A DNA stretch of 38,761 nucleotides from JBDKGH01 sp039798265 (GTDB lineage Bacteria; Bacteroidota; Bacteroidia; Flavobacteriales_D; Sanyastnellaceae), in the NCBI GenBank assembly GCA_039798265.1, contig JBDKGH010000090.1, positions 1 through 38,761 on the forward strand, read 5' to 3'. Position 1 is the stretch's first letter. The number at the start of each line of letters is the position of its first letter. A model generated the notes under the pieces. It was not told the DNA's origin. It made no database searches and saw only the letters and a program-made list of their open reading frames with translations. This document shows positions 1 to 8,576 of the stretch, piece after piece. The position numbers and the translations under genes were made by a program.

Positions 1-1197
1 ATGGCCGAAGTGCGAAAGGAGTACTTTAACCGCTGCTTATCGACAGGCGAATCGGTTTCTTTAGAAGAACGATTTGTCAATCAAAGAGGCGAAGTGTATT
101 ATTCCTTGAAATTCTTCAAACCCATAGTGGACGGTCCAAATGTAAAGTATGTAATAGGCTTCGGCATTGACATCACTAAACAAAAGCAAATCGAATTTAG
201 TCTTAGGGAAAGTGAAGAAAAATACCGTGACCTTTTCGAAAGTAGCCTTGATCTTATTCAAAGTGTGGATCATTCAGGCAAATTTTTATTCTGCAACAAT
301 GCGTGGATTCAAAAGCTAGGCTATGATTTCGACGAGATAGCGCAGATGAATTTATTCTCTGTGATTGCTCCTGACCATTTGCCACACTGTATGCCCATGT
401 TTGAAATAGTTTTCAAAGGGGAAGCAGTGCGAGGTGTTCAAGTAGCTTTCATATCGAAAAGCGGAAAAAGACTAGAGCTAGAAGGTAACGTTGTACCGCG
501 CATAGAGAATGGAAAAATAGTCGCGACACACGCTTTTTTCCGCGATGTTACGGAGCGTAAATTACAAGAGGAGTTATTGCGACAATCCATTCAAGAGAAA
601 GATAGTTTGCTAGGAGAAATTCACCACCGCGTTAAAAATAACTTAACGGTTGTGTACAGTTTGCTTGAGCTTCAGGCGCTCCAAGTAAAAGATGATGATG
701 TACGAAGAGTATTCCGCGAAAGCCAGGCGCGTATTCGCTCAATGGCCTTAGTGCACGAAAAGCTTTACCAGTCAGAGACCTTCTCTAGCGTAGATCTAAC
801 TTCATATCTCAACGAATTGACAGCGTACATTTTGCGAATCAATTCTGGAATGACACGACATGTAGATGTGGTTTTTGGTGGCGAAAACATCTTTGTCCAC
901 GTTAACCAAGCTGTGCCATGCGGATTGTTGGCCAATGAAATTCTTACCAATGCATGTAAGTATGCCTTCGCAGAAGTAGAGCGCCCGAAATTATCAGTAA
1001 CCACCAAAGTGGTGGACAATGAAAATTACCTGTGTATTAAAGATAATGGCCCAGGATTGCCAGAAGGGTTCAATGTTTCCAAATTGAATACACTCGGCTT
1101 TAGATTGATAAAAACCTTTGTAAACCAGCTAAAAGGAAAGATGGAAATCAAAACAGAAGGTGGTTTGGTTTACGAAATAAAATTCCCGAAAAAATGA
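1..1197 (+). CDS. PAS-domain sensor histidine kinase of the HisKA_2/HWE type, 5'-truncated by the window edge
   Basis: This is a cytoplasmic sensor kinase fragment of 398 visible residues. Residues 1-63 are the end of one PAS/PAC module (GFGIDITKQK). Residues 70-187 are a second PAS module ending in FFRDVTERK. The dimerisation/phosphoacceptor helix carries EIHHRVKNNL at 206-215, the HisKA_2 signature, so His208/209 is the likely phosphorylation site. The ATPase domain shows an N-box (NEILTNACKYAF, about 312-323) and a G1 box (DNGPGLP, 348-354). No membrane segment is visible. The frame is open at base 1 inside a PAS domain, so the true start almost certainly lies upstream. Its stop overlaps the next gene by ATGA, which ties it to the receiver proteins downstream. 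The signal sensed is unknown. Confidence 0.9.
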   Translation: MAEVRKEYFNRCLSTGESVSLEERFVNQRGEVYYSLKFFKPIVDGPNVKYVIGFGIDITKQKQIEFSLRESEEKYRDLFESSLDLIQSVDHSGKFLFCNNAWIQKLGYDFDEIAQMNLFSVIAPDHLPHCMPMFEIVFKGEAVRGVQVAFISKSGKRLELEGNVVPRIENGKIVATHAFFRDVTERKLQEELLRQSIQEKDSLLGEIHHRVKNNLTVVYSLLELQALQVKDDDVRRVFRESQARIRSMALVHEKLYQSETFSSVDLTSYLNELTAYILRINSGMTRHVDVVFGGENIFVHVNQAVPCGLLANEILTNACKYAFAEVERPKLSVTTKVVDNENYLCIKDNGPGLPEGFNVSKLNTLGFRLIKTFVNQLKGKMEIKTEGGLVYEIKFPKK

Positions 1198-1562
1198 GAA
1201 TACTTCTAGTAGAAGATGAGGAGATCATCGCGCAAGTTCATCGCTTGTACATTGAAATGGGAGGCAACGAAGTAATCGCTGTTACGGATACGGCTGAGGA
1301 AGCGTGTGTGTTGGCCATAGAATTAGAGCCTGATTTAATCGTGATGGATGTTCGCCTAAACGGAGATATGGATGGTATCGATGGGGCAAGGCAAGTTCAA
1401 AAGTCCGTGCAAATTCCCGTCGTTTATGTATCGGGTAACTCAGATAAACCAACCGTGGAGCGTTCGAAGGCTACACTTTGTGTCGGTTTTTTGGTGAAGC
1501 CTGTATTGGCAGAGGAATTAAACAATGTGATAAACAGCGTGAAGAAAGCGGAGGGCTTATGA
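1194..1562 (+). CDS. single-domain response regulator (receiver only)
   Basis: A 122-residue CheY-like receiver with no output domain. The acidic pair is E7/D8, the predicted phosphoacceptor is D52 (IVMDVRL) and the conserved lysine is K102 (FLVKP). It starts four bases before the end of the upstream kinase (ATGA) and ends overlapping the next gene in the same way, so the three are probably co-translated. Likely roles are a phosphorelay shuttle, a phosphate sink, or a competitor of the downstream receiver-phosphatase for the same kinase. The receiver assignment is firm; the partner assignment is inferred from context. Confidence 0.92.
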   Translation: MRILLVEDEEIIAQVHRLYIEMGGNEVIAVTDTAEEACVLAIELEPDLIVMDVRLNGDMDGIDGARQVQKSVQIPVVYVSGNSDKPTVERSKATLCVGFLVKPVLAEELNNVINSVKKAEGL

Positions 1563-2677
1563 AAAGGGTAATCATAGTGGAGGATGACGCGGTCATCTCT
1601 CACCTTCACCGAGTAATTGTGAATCAACTGGGCCATGAGGTTGTGGGCTGTTTTGATTCGGGTTCCGAGGCCGTAGATTTTTTGAAGCAAAATGAAGCCG
1701 ATTTGATATTGATGGATGTTCGATTAGAAGATTCATCCAAAGACGGCATCGAAGTGATGAAAGAAATCCGCGAGTTTTCTAGCGTTCCTGTTGTGTACAT
1801 CAGTGGCCACGCTAATAAAGATTTATATCATCGTGCGTCTGATACAGATATGGTGGGTTTTTTAACAAAGCCTGTTGACCCCAATCAGTTAGACTCACTG
1901 CTGGTTTCGGTACAAGATATTTCCGAAAGTTTGCGCTACGCAAAAAAAGTACAGGATTGTATTTTTCCGGAGAGAAAAGAAATCGCAGAAGTTTTTCCAC
2001 ACCATGCCATCATCAACAAACCCAAACATATTGTAGGCGGCGATATCGTGTATTTCCGATATATTCCACGTGAGCACAGAGTGATAGCGGGTGTACTCGA
2101 TTGCACGGGTCATGGTGTTCCTGCAGCTCTTCTATCGGTGCTTGCTCACGAAACGCTAAACTCATGCGTAGATGAATCAACCAATATTGCACAGCTACTC
2201 ACCAATTTCAACAATAAGTTACATCGCAGACTTATGAAGTCTGGCGACTTTGGCAGCCATCAATCCATCGACTTGGTGCTCTCTGATATTGATTTGATTC
2301 ACAATAAAATCAGTATTTCCGGCGCTCATCGACCAGTTGTTTATTTCGATTCAGTAAAGGACGAGTTGGTTACCTACAAGTTTCACGCGCTTTCTTTGGG
2401 CGGAGAGGAAAAAGAAGAAAAAGATTTTGAAGTCATCGAGCGCAATTTCAATCGGGCCGATAATGTGTATTTTTTCTCAGATGGAATAACGGATCAAATG
2501 GGTGGAGCTTTTGATAAAAAGCTAAAACGTTCGAGCTTAATGGAGTTTTTGCAGCGTATAACGCACAATCAAATGCTGCAGCAAGAAATAGAGATGAATT
2601 ACTTTTTCTACAAATGGAAAGGGGACTTCGAACAAACAGATGATGTGACCATTTTTGCGCTCAACTTTCAACGATAA
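1559..2677 (+). CDS. response regulator with PP2C-type (SpoIIE/RsbU-like) serine phosphatase output
   Basis: The protein has 372 residues. Residues 1-120 are a receiver with the acidic pair in VEDD, phosphoacceptor D53 (LMDVRL) and K104 (LTKP). From about 160 to the end is a SpoIIE/PP2C phosphatase domain with VGGD, DCTGHGVPAALL, FSDGITD and the closing DDVTIFAL, all metal-site motifs of the family. I chose the ATG at 1559 because it overlaps the upstream stop as ATGA and puts MKRVIIVEDD at the receiver start; an earlier in-frame ATG at 1478 lies inside the upstream receiver. In known systems such phosphatases dephosphorylate anti-sigma-factor antagonists. No antagonist or anti-sigma gene is visible here, so the target is unknown. 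Confidence 0.92.
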   Translation: MKRVIIVEDDAVISHLHRVIVNQLGHEVVGCFDSGSEAVDFLKQNEADLILMDVRLEDSSKDGIEVMKEIREFSSVPVVYISGHANKDLYHRASDTDMVGFLTKPVDPNQLDSLLVSVQDISESLRYAKKVQDCIFPERKEIAEVFPHHAIINKPKHIVGGDIVYFRYIPREHRVIAGVLDCTGHGVPAALLSVLAHETLNSCVDESTNIAQLLTNFNNKLHRRLMKSGDFGSHQSIDLVLSDIDLIHNKISISGAHRPVVYFDSVKDELVTYKFHALSLGGEEKEEKDFEVIERNFNRADNVYFFSDGITDQMGGAFDKKLKRSSLMEFLQRITHNQMLQQEIEMNYFFYKWKGDFEQTDDVTIFALNFQR

Positions 2678-2744
2678 TAAAGCACCACGCAAGAGTTGAT
2701 CAATACAAATTTTGAACAACCTAAGGAGCATTTAGTGTAGCGTT

Positions 2745-2752
2745 TATATTTG
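2745..2752 (+). promoter_or_regulatory. TAnnTTTG (-7) element just before the TPR kinase
   Basis: TATATTTG matches the Bacteroidota -7 consensus exactly and ends seven bases before the ATG at 2760. Transcription would start about 2756-2758, leaving almost no leader. No TTG lies at the usual distance upstream; the nearest TTTG, at 2711-2714, is 30 bases away. The promoter therefore needs testing. Confidence 0.4.
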
Positions 2753-2759
2753 GATTAGA

Positions 2760-4685
2760 ATGAAACGCTACCTACTGCTCCTTTTTTTATTTCTCTCTTC
2801 AACTATTTATGCCCAAAATGCACTGACCGACAGTTTAGAAAAGGTACTTCCAAAACTGAAAGGAAAAGAGCGCACCAAGGTTCTCGGCGATTTAGCTTGG
2901 GAGTGGAGTTCTCTTGATGCGGAAAAATCAAAGAAGTACAGCCACGAAATGCTTTCAGTAGCCGAGTCGCTGAAAGACAGCGTGGAAATAGGTGAGGCCT
3001 GCAATATGCTAGCCGTTGCTTATTACCGCAATGGGGGATATGATAAGGCTCTTCACTATAATCGCAGGGCTTATCGTATTCGGAAAACAGAGAATGATCC
3101 TAGAAAAATCGGATCGAGTCTCAACAAGTTCGTCAACATTTTCAGTGATCAAATTCAACTCGACAGTGCGCTTAAATACGCCAATGAAGCGGTAGATATT
3201 TTTGAAGAATTGCACGACACGAGTATGTGGGCCGTGAGCCTCAATTCGGTTTCTAGCCTTTACCACAAAGAGCGCGATGTTAACGCGACATTCAAGTATG
3301 CAACACAAGCTTACGAGTTGGCTCGGAAAATTGATTTCCCTTATGCTTGGGCAGGAGCCGCAGGTAATCTTGGAAATTGCGAAGAGTACAAAGGCAATTT
3401 AGCTGAAGCCGAGAAATGGTTTATGATTGCGCAGGAAGGATTTTTGATCGTAAACTCTCCTCCCGACCTAGCCACCGTGGCCAATAATCTCGGCATGTTA
3501 AAGAGCAAACGACGCGATTTTGAAGGGGCTATAAAACAGTATCAAATAGCGCTCGACATATCTGTTCAAATGAATGAACGTATGGGTATAGCCATGTATA
3601 AGGCCAATATCGGCGGGGCATATAATCAAATGAAGAAGCATGATTTGGCCATTCCCTTTTTTAAAGAATCATTGGCAATAGCAGAATCAGAAAAGCTTGG
3701 TCGAATAAGGCTTCAGTGTTATGATGGACTTGCGGTAGCCGCAGCCTACAAGGGTAATGGACAGGAGTCTGAACATTACTTGGGTTTGTATAAAAACTTA
3801 AAAGATAGTCTGTATAGCGAAGAGCGAGCGGAACAATTAGCGGATATGCGCACGCTTTATGAAACCGAAAAAAAGGAAAGGGAAAATGAAGAACTGCGTT
3901 TAGAGAATGAGCGTAAAGACCAGCAGAAGAAACGGTTGATTTTTGGAAGCATCGCGGTCATTTTTGTGCTCATCGCCATCGGGTTTTTGTACTACACCAA
4001 TCGTAAGAATAAAGCGGCCGCTCTACACCAAGCACAGTTGGTGAAGGAAAGGGAGCGAGGTTTAGCTGCTGTGTTTGATGCTACCGAAGAAGAGCGAAAG
4101 CGTATCGCCAAAGATCTGCATGATGGCATTGGGCAACAACTGAGTGGCCTGCGTTTGAGCTGGGAGGCCTTGCAGTGGAGAATGAAAGAGAAGGCTCCCG
4201 AAGAAGCAGAGAAAATTCAAAAGCTCACCCAGGTACTCGACGAATCGGCTACGGAGCTTCGTGGTATTTCGCATCAAATGATGCCCAAGGCATTACAGGA
4301 AAAAGGCCTTTTGGCGGCGATTCAAGACATGCTTGAAAAATCGCTCGGCTTAAGCGAAGTGCAGTATCAGTTAGAACATTTTAAAGTAGAAAATGAACGA
4401 TTTGATGAACGAGTAGAAATCGGTATGTATAGGGTTGCACAGGAATTGATCAATAACATAGTGAAGCACAGTAAAGCTTCTCAAGTAATGGTGCAGTTAT
4501 ACCGAAACAAAGGAATGCTGATTATGATTATTGAAGATAACGGAATTGGTTTTTCTTCTCAAAGCAAAAAAGACGGCATCGGGCTAACCAATATTTTTTC
4601 ACGCCTAAATACTGTAGATGGTGATGTAGCTTGGGAACCTGGCCCAGAAACAGGCACTGTAGCCACGGTGCGTGTTCCTGTTTGA
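2760..4685 (+). CDS. TPR-containing sensor histidine kinase (HisKA_3, NarX/DegS-like)
   Basis: The protein has 641 residues. A signal peptide covers about 1-18 (LFLFLSSTIYA then QN). TPR-type helical repeats fill about 60-360 in the periplasm. A charged coiled coil precedes one membrane segment near 397-416 (IFVLIAIGFLYYTN). The HisKA_3 helix contains EEERKRIAKDLHDGIGQQ with His454 as phosphoacceptor. A HATPase domain with NELINN-like (QELINNIVKHS) and DNGIGF motifs closes the protein. This layout is a common Bacteroidota sensor class paired with NarL regulators, and one follows directly. Periplasmic TPRs suggest a protein or peptide ligand, but nothing in the sequence identifies it. Confidence 0.92.
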   Translation: MKRYLLLLFLFLSSTIYAQNALTDSLEKVLPKLKGKERTKVLGDLAWEWSSLDAEKSKKYSHEMLSVAESLKDSVEIGEACNMLAVAYYRNGGYDKALHYNRRAYRIRKTENDPRKIGSSLNKFVNIFSDQIQLDSALKYANEAVDIFEELHDTSMWAVSLNSVSSLYHKERDVNATFKYATQAYELARKIDFPYAWAGAAGNLGNCEEYKGNLAEAEKWFMIAQEGFLIVNSPPDLATVANNLGMLKSKRRDFEGAIKQYQIALDISVQMNERMGIAMYKANIGGAYNQMKKHDLAIPFFKESLAIAESEKLGRIRLQCYDGLAVAAAYKGNGQESEHYLGLYKNLKDSLYSEERAEQLADMRTLYETEKKERENEELRLENERKDQQKKRLIFGSIAVIFVLIAIGFLYYTNRKNKAAALHQAQLVKERERGLAAVFDATEEERKRIAKDLHDGIGQQLSGLRLSWEALQWRMKEKAPEEAEKIQKLTQVLDESATELRGISHQMMPKALQEKGLLAAIQDMLEKSLGLSEVQYQLEHFKVENERFDERVEIGMYRVAQELINNIVKHSKASQVMVQLYRNKGMLIMIIEDNGIGFSSQSKKDGIGLTNIFSRLNTVDGDVAWEPGPETGTVATVRVPV

Positions 4686-4711
4686 GGGTGACACAACTTG
4701 TATTAGATTTG
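4682..4711 (+). promoter_or_regulatory. promoter for the NarL-family regulator
   Basis: TTG at 4682-4684 (within TTTG 4681-4684), a 19-base spacer, then TAGATTTG at 4704-4711 match the Bacteroidota TTG/TAnnTTTG promoter. The -33 element overlaps the last codons of the upstream kinase. A start near 4717 would lie downstream of the alternative ATG at 4672 and supports translation from GTG 4735. Confidence 0.45.
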
Positions 4712-4734
4712 TTTCACCTCAAAAGCGCAAACCT

Positions 4735-5373
4735 GTGTCAACGCAAATTCTATTAGTAGATGATCATCAGATCGTAATCGACGGCATTCGTGCACTTCTT
4801 GCTACAGAAAATAATGTAGAGATCAAAGGGGAAGCTCACAACGGTGCAGAGGCATTAGAGATGCTTCATTTGTTGAAGGTAGATATTGCTTTAATGGATT
4901 TGGACATGCCCGCAATGGGCGGTTTAGAGGCGACAAAACTGATTCGCGCAAAATTTCCTGAAGTAAAAATTATTGTACTTACCATGCACGACGAAAAAGC
5001 AATGGTACAGTCGATGATTGATGCTGGCGCAGATGGTTATTTATTAAAAAACTCTCCAAAGGCTGAGTTGCTTCGTGCTATTTCAGCAGTAAGTGGAGGT
5101 GAGTCATATTTTCCAGCAGAGGTAAAAAGTATTTTGTTGCAGGCTGACTTTGAGCACGCCCGCAAAGGGAAACTGGCCGATTTGACCGATCGTGAAATGG
5201 AAATTTTGAAATGTATAGCAGAAGGACATTCCAATAAGGAAATAGGAGAACGTCTTTTTATCTCCCATCGCACCGTAGATACGCACCGCACCAACTTGAT
5301 GCAGAAATTAGACGTCCATAATATTGCTGGACTAGTGCGCATAGCCATTACTAATGGCTTAATCACCGATTAA
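4735..5373 (+). CDS. NarL/LuxR-family response regulator
   Basis: The protein has 212 residues from the GTG at 4735. Residues 1-120 are a receiver with VDDHQ at the acidic pocket, phosphoacceptor D55 (ALMDLDMP) and K in LLKNSP. The C-terminal LuxR helix-turn-helix runs from LTDREMEILKCIAEG through NKEIGERLFIS to RTVDTHRTN. It is the expected partner of the HisKA_3 kinase just upstream. An in-frame ATG at 4672 would add 21 residues overlapping the kinase end. I prefer GTG because it begins right at the receiver fold and sits downstream of a promoter-like element. Its stop overlaps the convergent gene's stop by four bases. Confidence 0.9.
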   Translation: MSTQILLVDDHQIVIDGIRALLATENNVEIKGEAHNGAEALEMLHLLKVDIALMDLDMPAMGGLEATKLIRAKFPEVKIIVLTMHDEKAMVQSMIDAGADGYLLKNSPKAELLRAISAVSGGESYFPAEVKSILLQADFEHARKGKLADLTDREMEILKCIAEGHSNKEIGERLFISHRTVDTHRTNLMQKLDVHNIAGLVRIAITNGLITD

Positions 5374-6209
5374 TTTTCGAGGATGACTGTTTTCACAGAA
5401 GGCCGATAGAGCGAGAAAATACCATAACCATCGAGCACATTTGTGGGATAGGTGATGGGTTCTGATATGGCTTGAGAAAACAAATTACCTCCGCGCGAAC
5501 GTTGTTGGAGATAATTGTAAAATCCTTCATCGATGTTGTTGAGTGAAACATATACAGTATCACTTTCCAAAAAGTCGAGTTCTTGATTCAGGGCAATACT
5601 AGCCGTGTTGTATTCAATATCGCTCAGTATTACTGTGCGCACTACTCCAGTGCTTTCTAGAGGATCTTGTATTTCCAAAGGGTCGTTGTAAGAGGAATAA
5701 AAATGAATCGCATACCAATTGGGCCCTGAAGGATCAGTAAATCGAACACGGAGGTTATAGGTATTGGTATCTATACTTTGAAAGGTTACCGTATCAATGG
5801 CCACTTGCGGCATCATTACGGCCGAGGCAGAAGTACTCAATCCCTTATCGAGGTCGCGTGCAGTAATTGTATAGGTTTCACCGGGAATGAGTGTAGCGTT
5901 GAGTGTAAGAAACAATCCGTTTGTAAGAGGAAAAAGGGTATCAACGTCGCCCGCTCCTCTAAGGATGATTTCTGCATTTTGAACCAATAGTTCATTTAGA
6001 AAGTCAGCAGATGCGGTGTCTTCTGTATCTGAAAATTCAAGAGCAGAAAAGGTTCGGCCGAAGTATAGGATTGCACCATTTTCACCTATAACCTGCGACC
6101 AAATAACGGGCTTTTCCTCGAGCTGGTCTATTTCAAGTGGTAGTGGTTCCGGAACACAAGATCCAAGCGTAACGATGAGGAGTAAAAAGTAGGATATGCT
6201 TTTTTTCAT
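5370..6209 (-). CDS. DUF4249-family lipoprotein, partner of the adjacent TonB receptor
   Basis: The protein has 279 residues. The N-terminus is a lipoprotein signal with lipobox TLGSC, Cys18 being the lipidated residue. The rest is predicted mainly beta-rich, with the early pattern of DUF4249 proteins (VIWSQVIGENGAILYFGRTFSALE) and the ETYTITARD strand. DUF4249 proteins are usually encoded right after a TonB-dependent receptor, as here with a 2-base gap. They are thought to be outer-membrane lipoproteins that work with the receptor. The substrate cannot be read from the sequence. The family call rests on pattern and context and is fairly, not fully, certain. Confidence 0.8.
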   Translation of the reverse strand: MKKSISYFLLLIVTLGSCVPEPLPLEIDQLEEKPVIWSQVIGENGAILYFGRTFSALEFSDTEDTASADFLNELLVQNAEIILRGAGDVDTLFPLTNGLFLTLNATLIPGETYTITARDLDKGLSTSASAVMMPQVAIDTVTFQSIDTNTYNLRVRFTDPSGPNWYAIHFYSSYNDPLEIQDPLESTGVVRTVILSDIEYNTASIALNQELDFLESDTVYVSLNNIDEGFYNYLQQRSRGGNLFSQAISEPITYPTNVLDGYGIFSLYRPSVKTVILEN

Positions 6210-6211
6210 AG

Positions 6212-8527
6212 TTAAAATTGGAAGTTATAAGCGATGGATGGAATGAAACCGAATAGCCCTGGTTGTTGATATTGATAACCCAAACCAGTAGTAGCAGGAA
6301 CGATTTCAATGCGGTAGGGTGTTGCTCTATTGTAAAAATTATAGGCGCCAAAGTGCCATTCACTGCTGAGTTTTTTCTTTTTATTAGGTCGCGGCTTGAG
6401 CACAAAATTGATGTCTAATCGGTGCGAAGGAGACATGCTCACCGCGTTGCGCTCGGTATAAACGGGTATGGTTTCAACTCCAGTGAATGAAGCGTTCGGT
6501 ACAAAGTATTGTCCTATTTGCGGGGTAAATCGAGAACCTGAACTATAAACCCAAACCGCACTGAAATCCCATCTTTTAGAGAGGGTAATATTACACACCA
6601 CAGAGAGGTTATGTCTGCGATCATATTTGGCCCAAAATGTTCGACCTTGATTGAGTTCATCAAATTGTCGGGTGGCCCAGCTTAAGGTATATCCAATCCA
6701 TCCTGTTATACGGCCTTCTTGGCGCTGCGCAAGAAATTCTACACCCCAAGAATCACCAGAGCCTTGCACAAGCTCTTCTTCAAAGTTGTTGTTCAAAATG
6801 AGATTAGTTCCTTCTCTATATTCAATCAGGTTGTTCATGTGTTTGTAGTACACTTCGACCTCGGTGTTCACGCGCCATTTTTTTAATAATGAATGCCAAG
6901 CGAGAACGAATTGATCGCTGCGTTGAGGCAAAACATCAGCGGTAACAGGATACCACAAATCGGTAGGCAAAGAGACACTACTGCTCGATACGAGGTGCAT
7001 ATATTGCTTCATGCGACTATAACCAAATTTGAGCGATGAGAATTCATTGAGCAAATAGCGCGCAGACCATCGTGGTTCTAAACCGGCATAAGTTTGATTG
7101 GGTACAAACGCACCGCTCGTGCGTATTCCTAGATTAAGCTTGAGCAATCCATCTTTGAGGGTCATCTCGGCTCCTTTGTAAAAGGAAAACTCTTGCGAGT
7201 AAAGAGGCGTTCCTTTTTGACTTTGTAGAAAAGTAGAAATCTCACCACTCGTGCTCACTACGTTGGGCTTGAAAATGTGACCTATTTGCTGAAATCCAGC
7301 AGTTAGTTTCAAGTCGGGGGTCCAGTAATAATCAACGCTTGACTTTACGCTTATATCTCGAACATCGCTTTTGATGAGAACATTATTATTGTCAAATTTT
7401 CCGCCAATGTCATAATTGAATTTGGTATGTATAAGACTCACATTCGTGAATAGTTTGGAGGAGTGAATTCTATTCCATCGAATGGTATTGGTCATGTTGC
7501 CCAATTCAAAACCAAAGCCAAAAATGTCGTTGGTTTGTACATCATTTGAGTCAAAGGCGAGTATGTCTTTTCCTATATACGAGGAAAAGAAGATGCGGTC
7601 TTTCGGGCTAATTTTCCAGTTGGCCTTGGCATTGAAATCATAGAAATAGTAGGGCAAAAAACCACCCACTACTTGGAAGAGTTTATCAATATAAGTGCGT
7701 CGAGCAGAGATGAGAAAGGAAGCTTTTTCTTTTTTAATCGGACCATCAATGGTCAATCGGGAGGAAAGCAATCCAACACCGCCAGCTACATTTATTTTAT
7801 TCAGGTCACCTTCTTTCATGGTGATGTCGAGAATGGAAGAAAGCCGACCTCCGTACTCTGAAGGAAATGCGCCTTTAATCATGGTCATATCATGCAAGGC
7901 ATCTTGATTAAAAACAGAGAAAAAACCAAAGAGGTGTCCAATGTTGTAGACCGTGGCTTCGTCGAGTAAAACGAGATTTTGATCTGCTGTTCCTCCCCTA
8001 ACAAACATGCCCGTCCCACCTTCACCACCTTTCTGCACACCAGGCATGAGTTGTACAATCTTGATGATATCTGTTTCGCCTAAAAGACCAGGCATCTTTT
8101 TGATGTCCTTCATGGGTATACGAAAGGCGCTCATCTGGGTCGAAGAAACTCTTTCCTTTTGCCCTGCATCGGCTATGATTTCGATGGTTTTTAAACTTTC
8201 GCCATCTGCAGATAGAGAGATATCGAAGGTTTGTGATTTTCCTTTTTTTATGCCAATAGCTTTCACTGGATAACCAATCATTTTTATTTCGATGATTAGA
8301 CTATCACTTTTGAAAAAAGAAGGATCAATAGAAAGAGAGTAATAACCGTAATCATTTGAAGAAACCCCCACAGCTGTTCCGGGAATGTACACCAGTGCAT
8401 AGCCCAAGGGCTCTCCATTAGCGAGATCACTAATGGTGCCGCTGATGATGGTCGATTGTCCATTCACAGCAAAGGAAGAACAGATCAGCAGAGCGCTAAA
8501 GAAAAGGCGATGGAGTAAGCGATTCAT
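6212..8527 (-). CDS. TonB-dependent outer-membrane receptor with carboxypeptidase-regulatory-like domain
   Basis: The protein has 771 residues. A signal peptide covers about 1-24 (ALLICSSFAVNGQ). Residues about 26-110 are a carboxypeptidase-regulatory-like beta sandwich (ISGTISDLANGEPLGYALVYIPGT). The plug domain follows, with MPGVQKGGEGGTGMFVRGG, then DEATVYN and EYGGRLSSILDI. The rest is a beta barrel with many aromatic strands, ending in a C-terminal phenylalanine (AYNFQF) as expected for barrel assembly. It takes up a ligand across the outer membrane using TonB energy; the ligand is unknown. It is not the SusC size class (about 1000 residues) and has no SusD partner; its partner is the DUF4249 lipoprotein downstream. 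Confidence 0.93.
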   Translation of the reverse strand: MNRLLHRLFFSALLICSSFAVNGQSTIISGTISDLANGEPLGYALVYIPGTAVGVSSNDYGYYSLSIDPSFFKSDSLIIEIKMIGYPVKAIGIKKGKSQTFDISLSADGESLKTIEIIADAGQKERVSSTQMSAFRIPMKDIKKMPGLLGETDIIKIVQLMPGVQKGGEGGTGMFVRGGTADQNLVLLDEATVYNIGHLFGFFSVFNQDALHDMTMIKGAFPSEYGGRLSSILDITMKEGDLNKINVAGGVGLLSSRLTIDGPIKKEKASFLISARRTYIDKLFQVVGGFLPYYFYDFNAKANWKISPKDRIFFSSYIGKDILAFDSNDVQTNDIFGFGFELGNMTNTIRWNRIHSSKLFTNVSLIHTKFNYDIGGKFDNNNVLIKSDVRDISVKSSVDYYWTPDLKLTAGFQQIGHIFKPNVVSTSGEISTFLQSQKGTPLYSQEFSFYKGAEMTLKDGLLKLNLGIRTSGAFVPNQTYAGLEPRWSARYLLNEFSSLKFGYSRMKQYMHLVSSSSVSLPTDLWYPVTADVLPQRSDQFVLAWHSLLKKWRVNTEVEVYYKHMNNLIEYREGTNLILNNNFEEELVQGSGDSWGVEFLAQRQEGRITGWIGYTLSWATRQFDELNQGRTFWAKYDRRHNLSVVCNITLSKRWDFSAVWVYSSGSRFTPQIGQYFVPNASFTGVETIPVYTERNAVSMSPSHRLDINFVLKPRPNKKKKLSSEWHFGAYNFYNRATPYRIEIVPATTGLGYQYQQPGLFGFIPSIAYNFQF

Positions 8528-8535
8528 CTTCAGTG

Positions 8536-8543
8536 CAAAGGTA
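8536..8543 (-). promoter_or_regulatory. TACCTTTG (-7) element for the TonB receptor
   Basis: Read on the minus strand this is TACCTTTG, a perfect TAnnTTTG, ending eight bases before the receptor ATG at 8527. The predicted transcript start is only about 3-5 bases before the ATG. No TTG is seen at 17-23 bases upstream. Confidence 0.4.
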
Positions 8544-8576
8544 AGATATGCGCAAGATGAATCGGAGATCTTATCT

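Noticed and set aside
1478..1558. Extended N-terminus for the receiver-PP2C protein
   Set aside because: The extension lies inside the preceding receiver gene in another frame, and the ATG at 1559 fits both the ATGA overlap and the receiver start.
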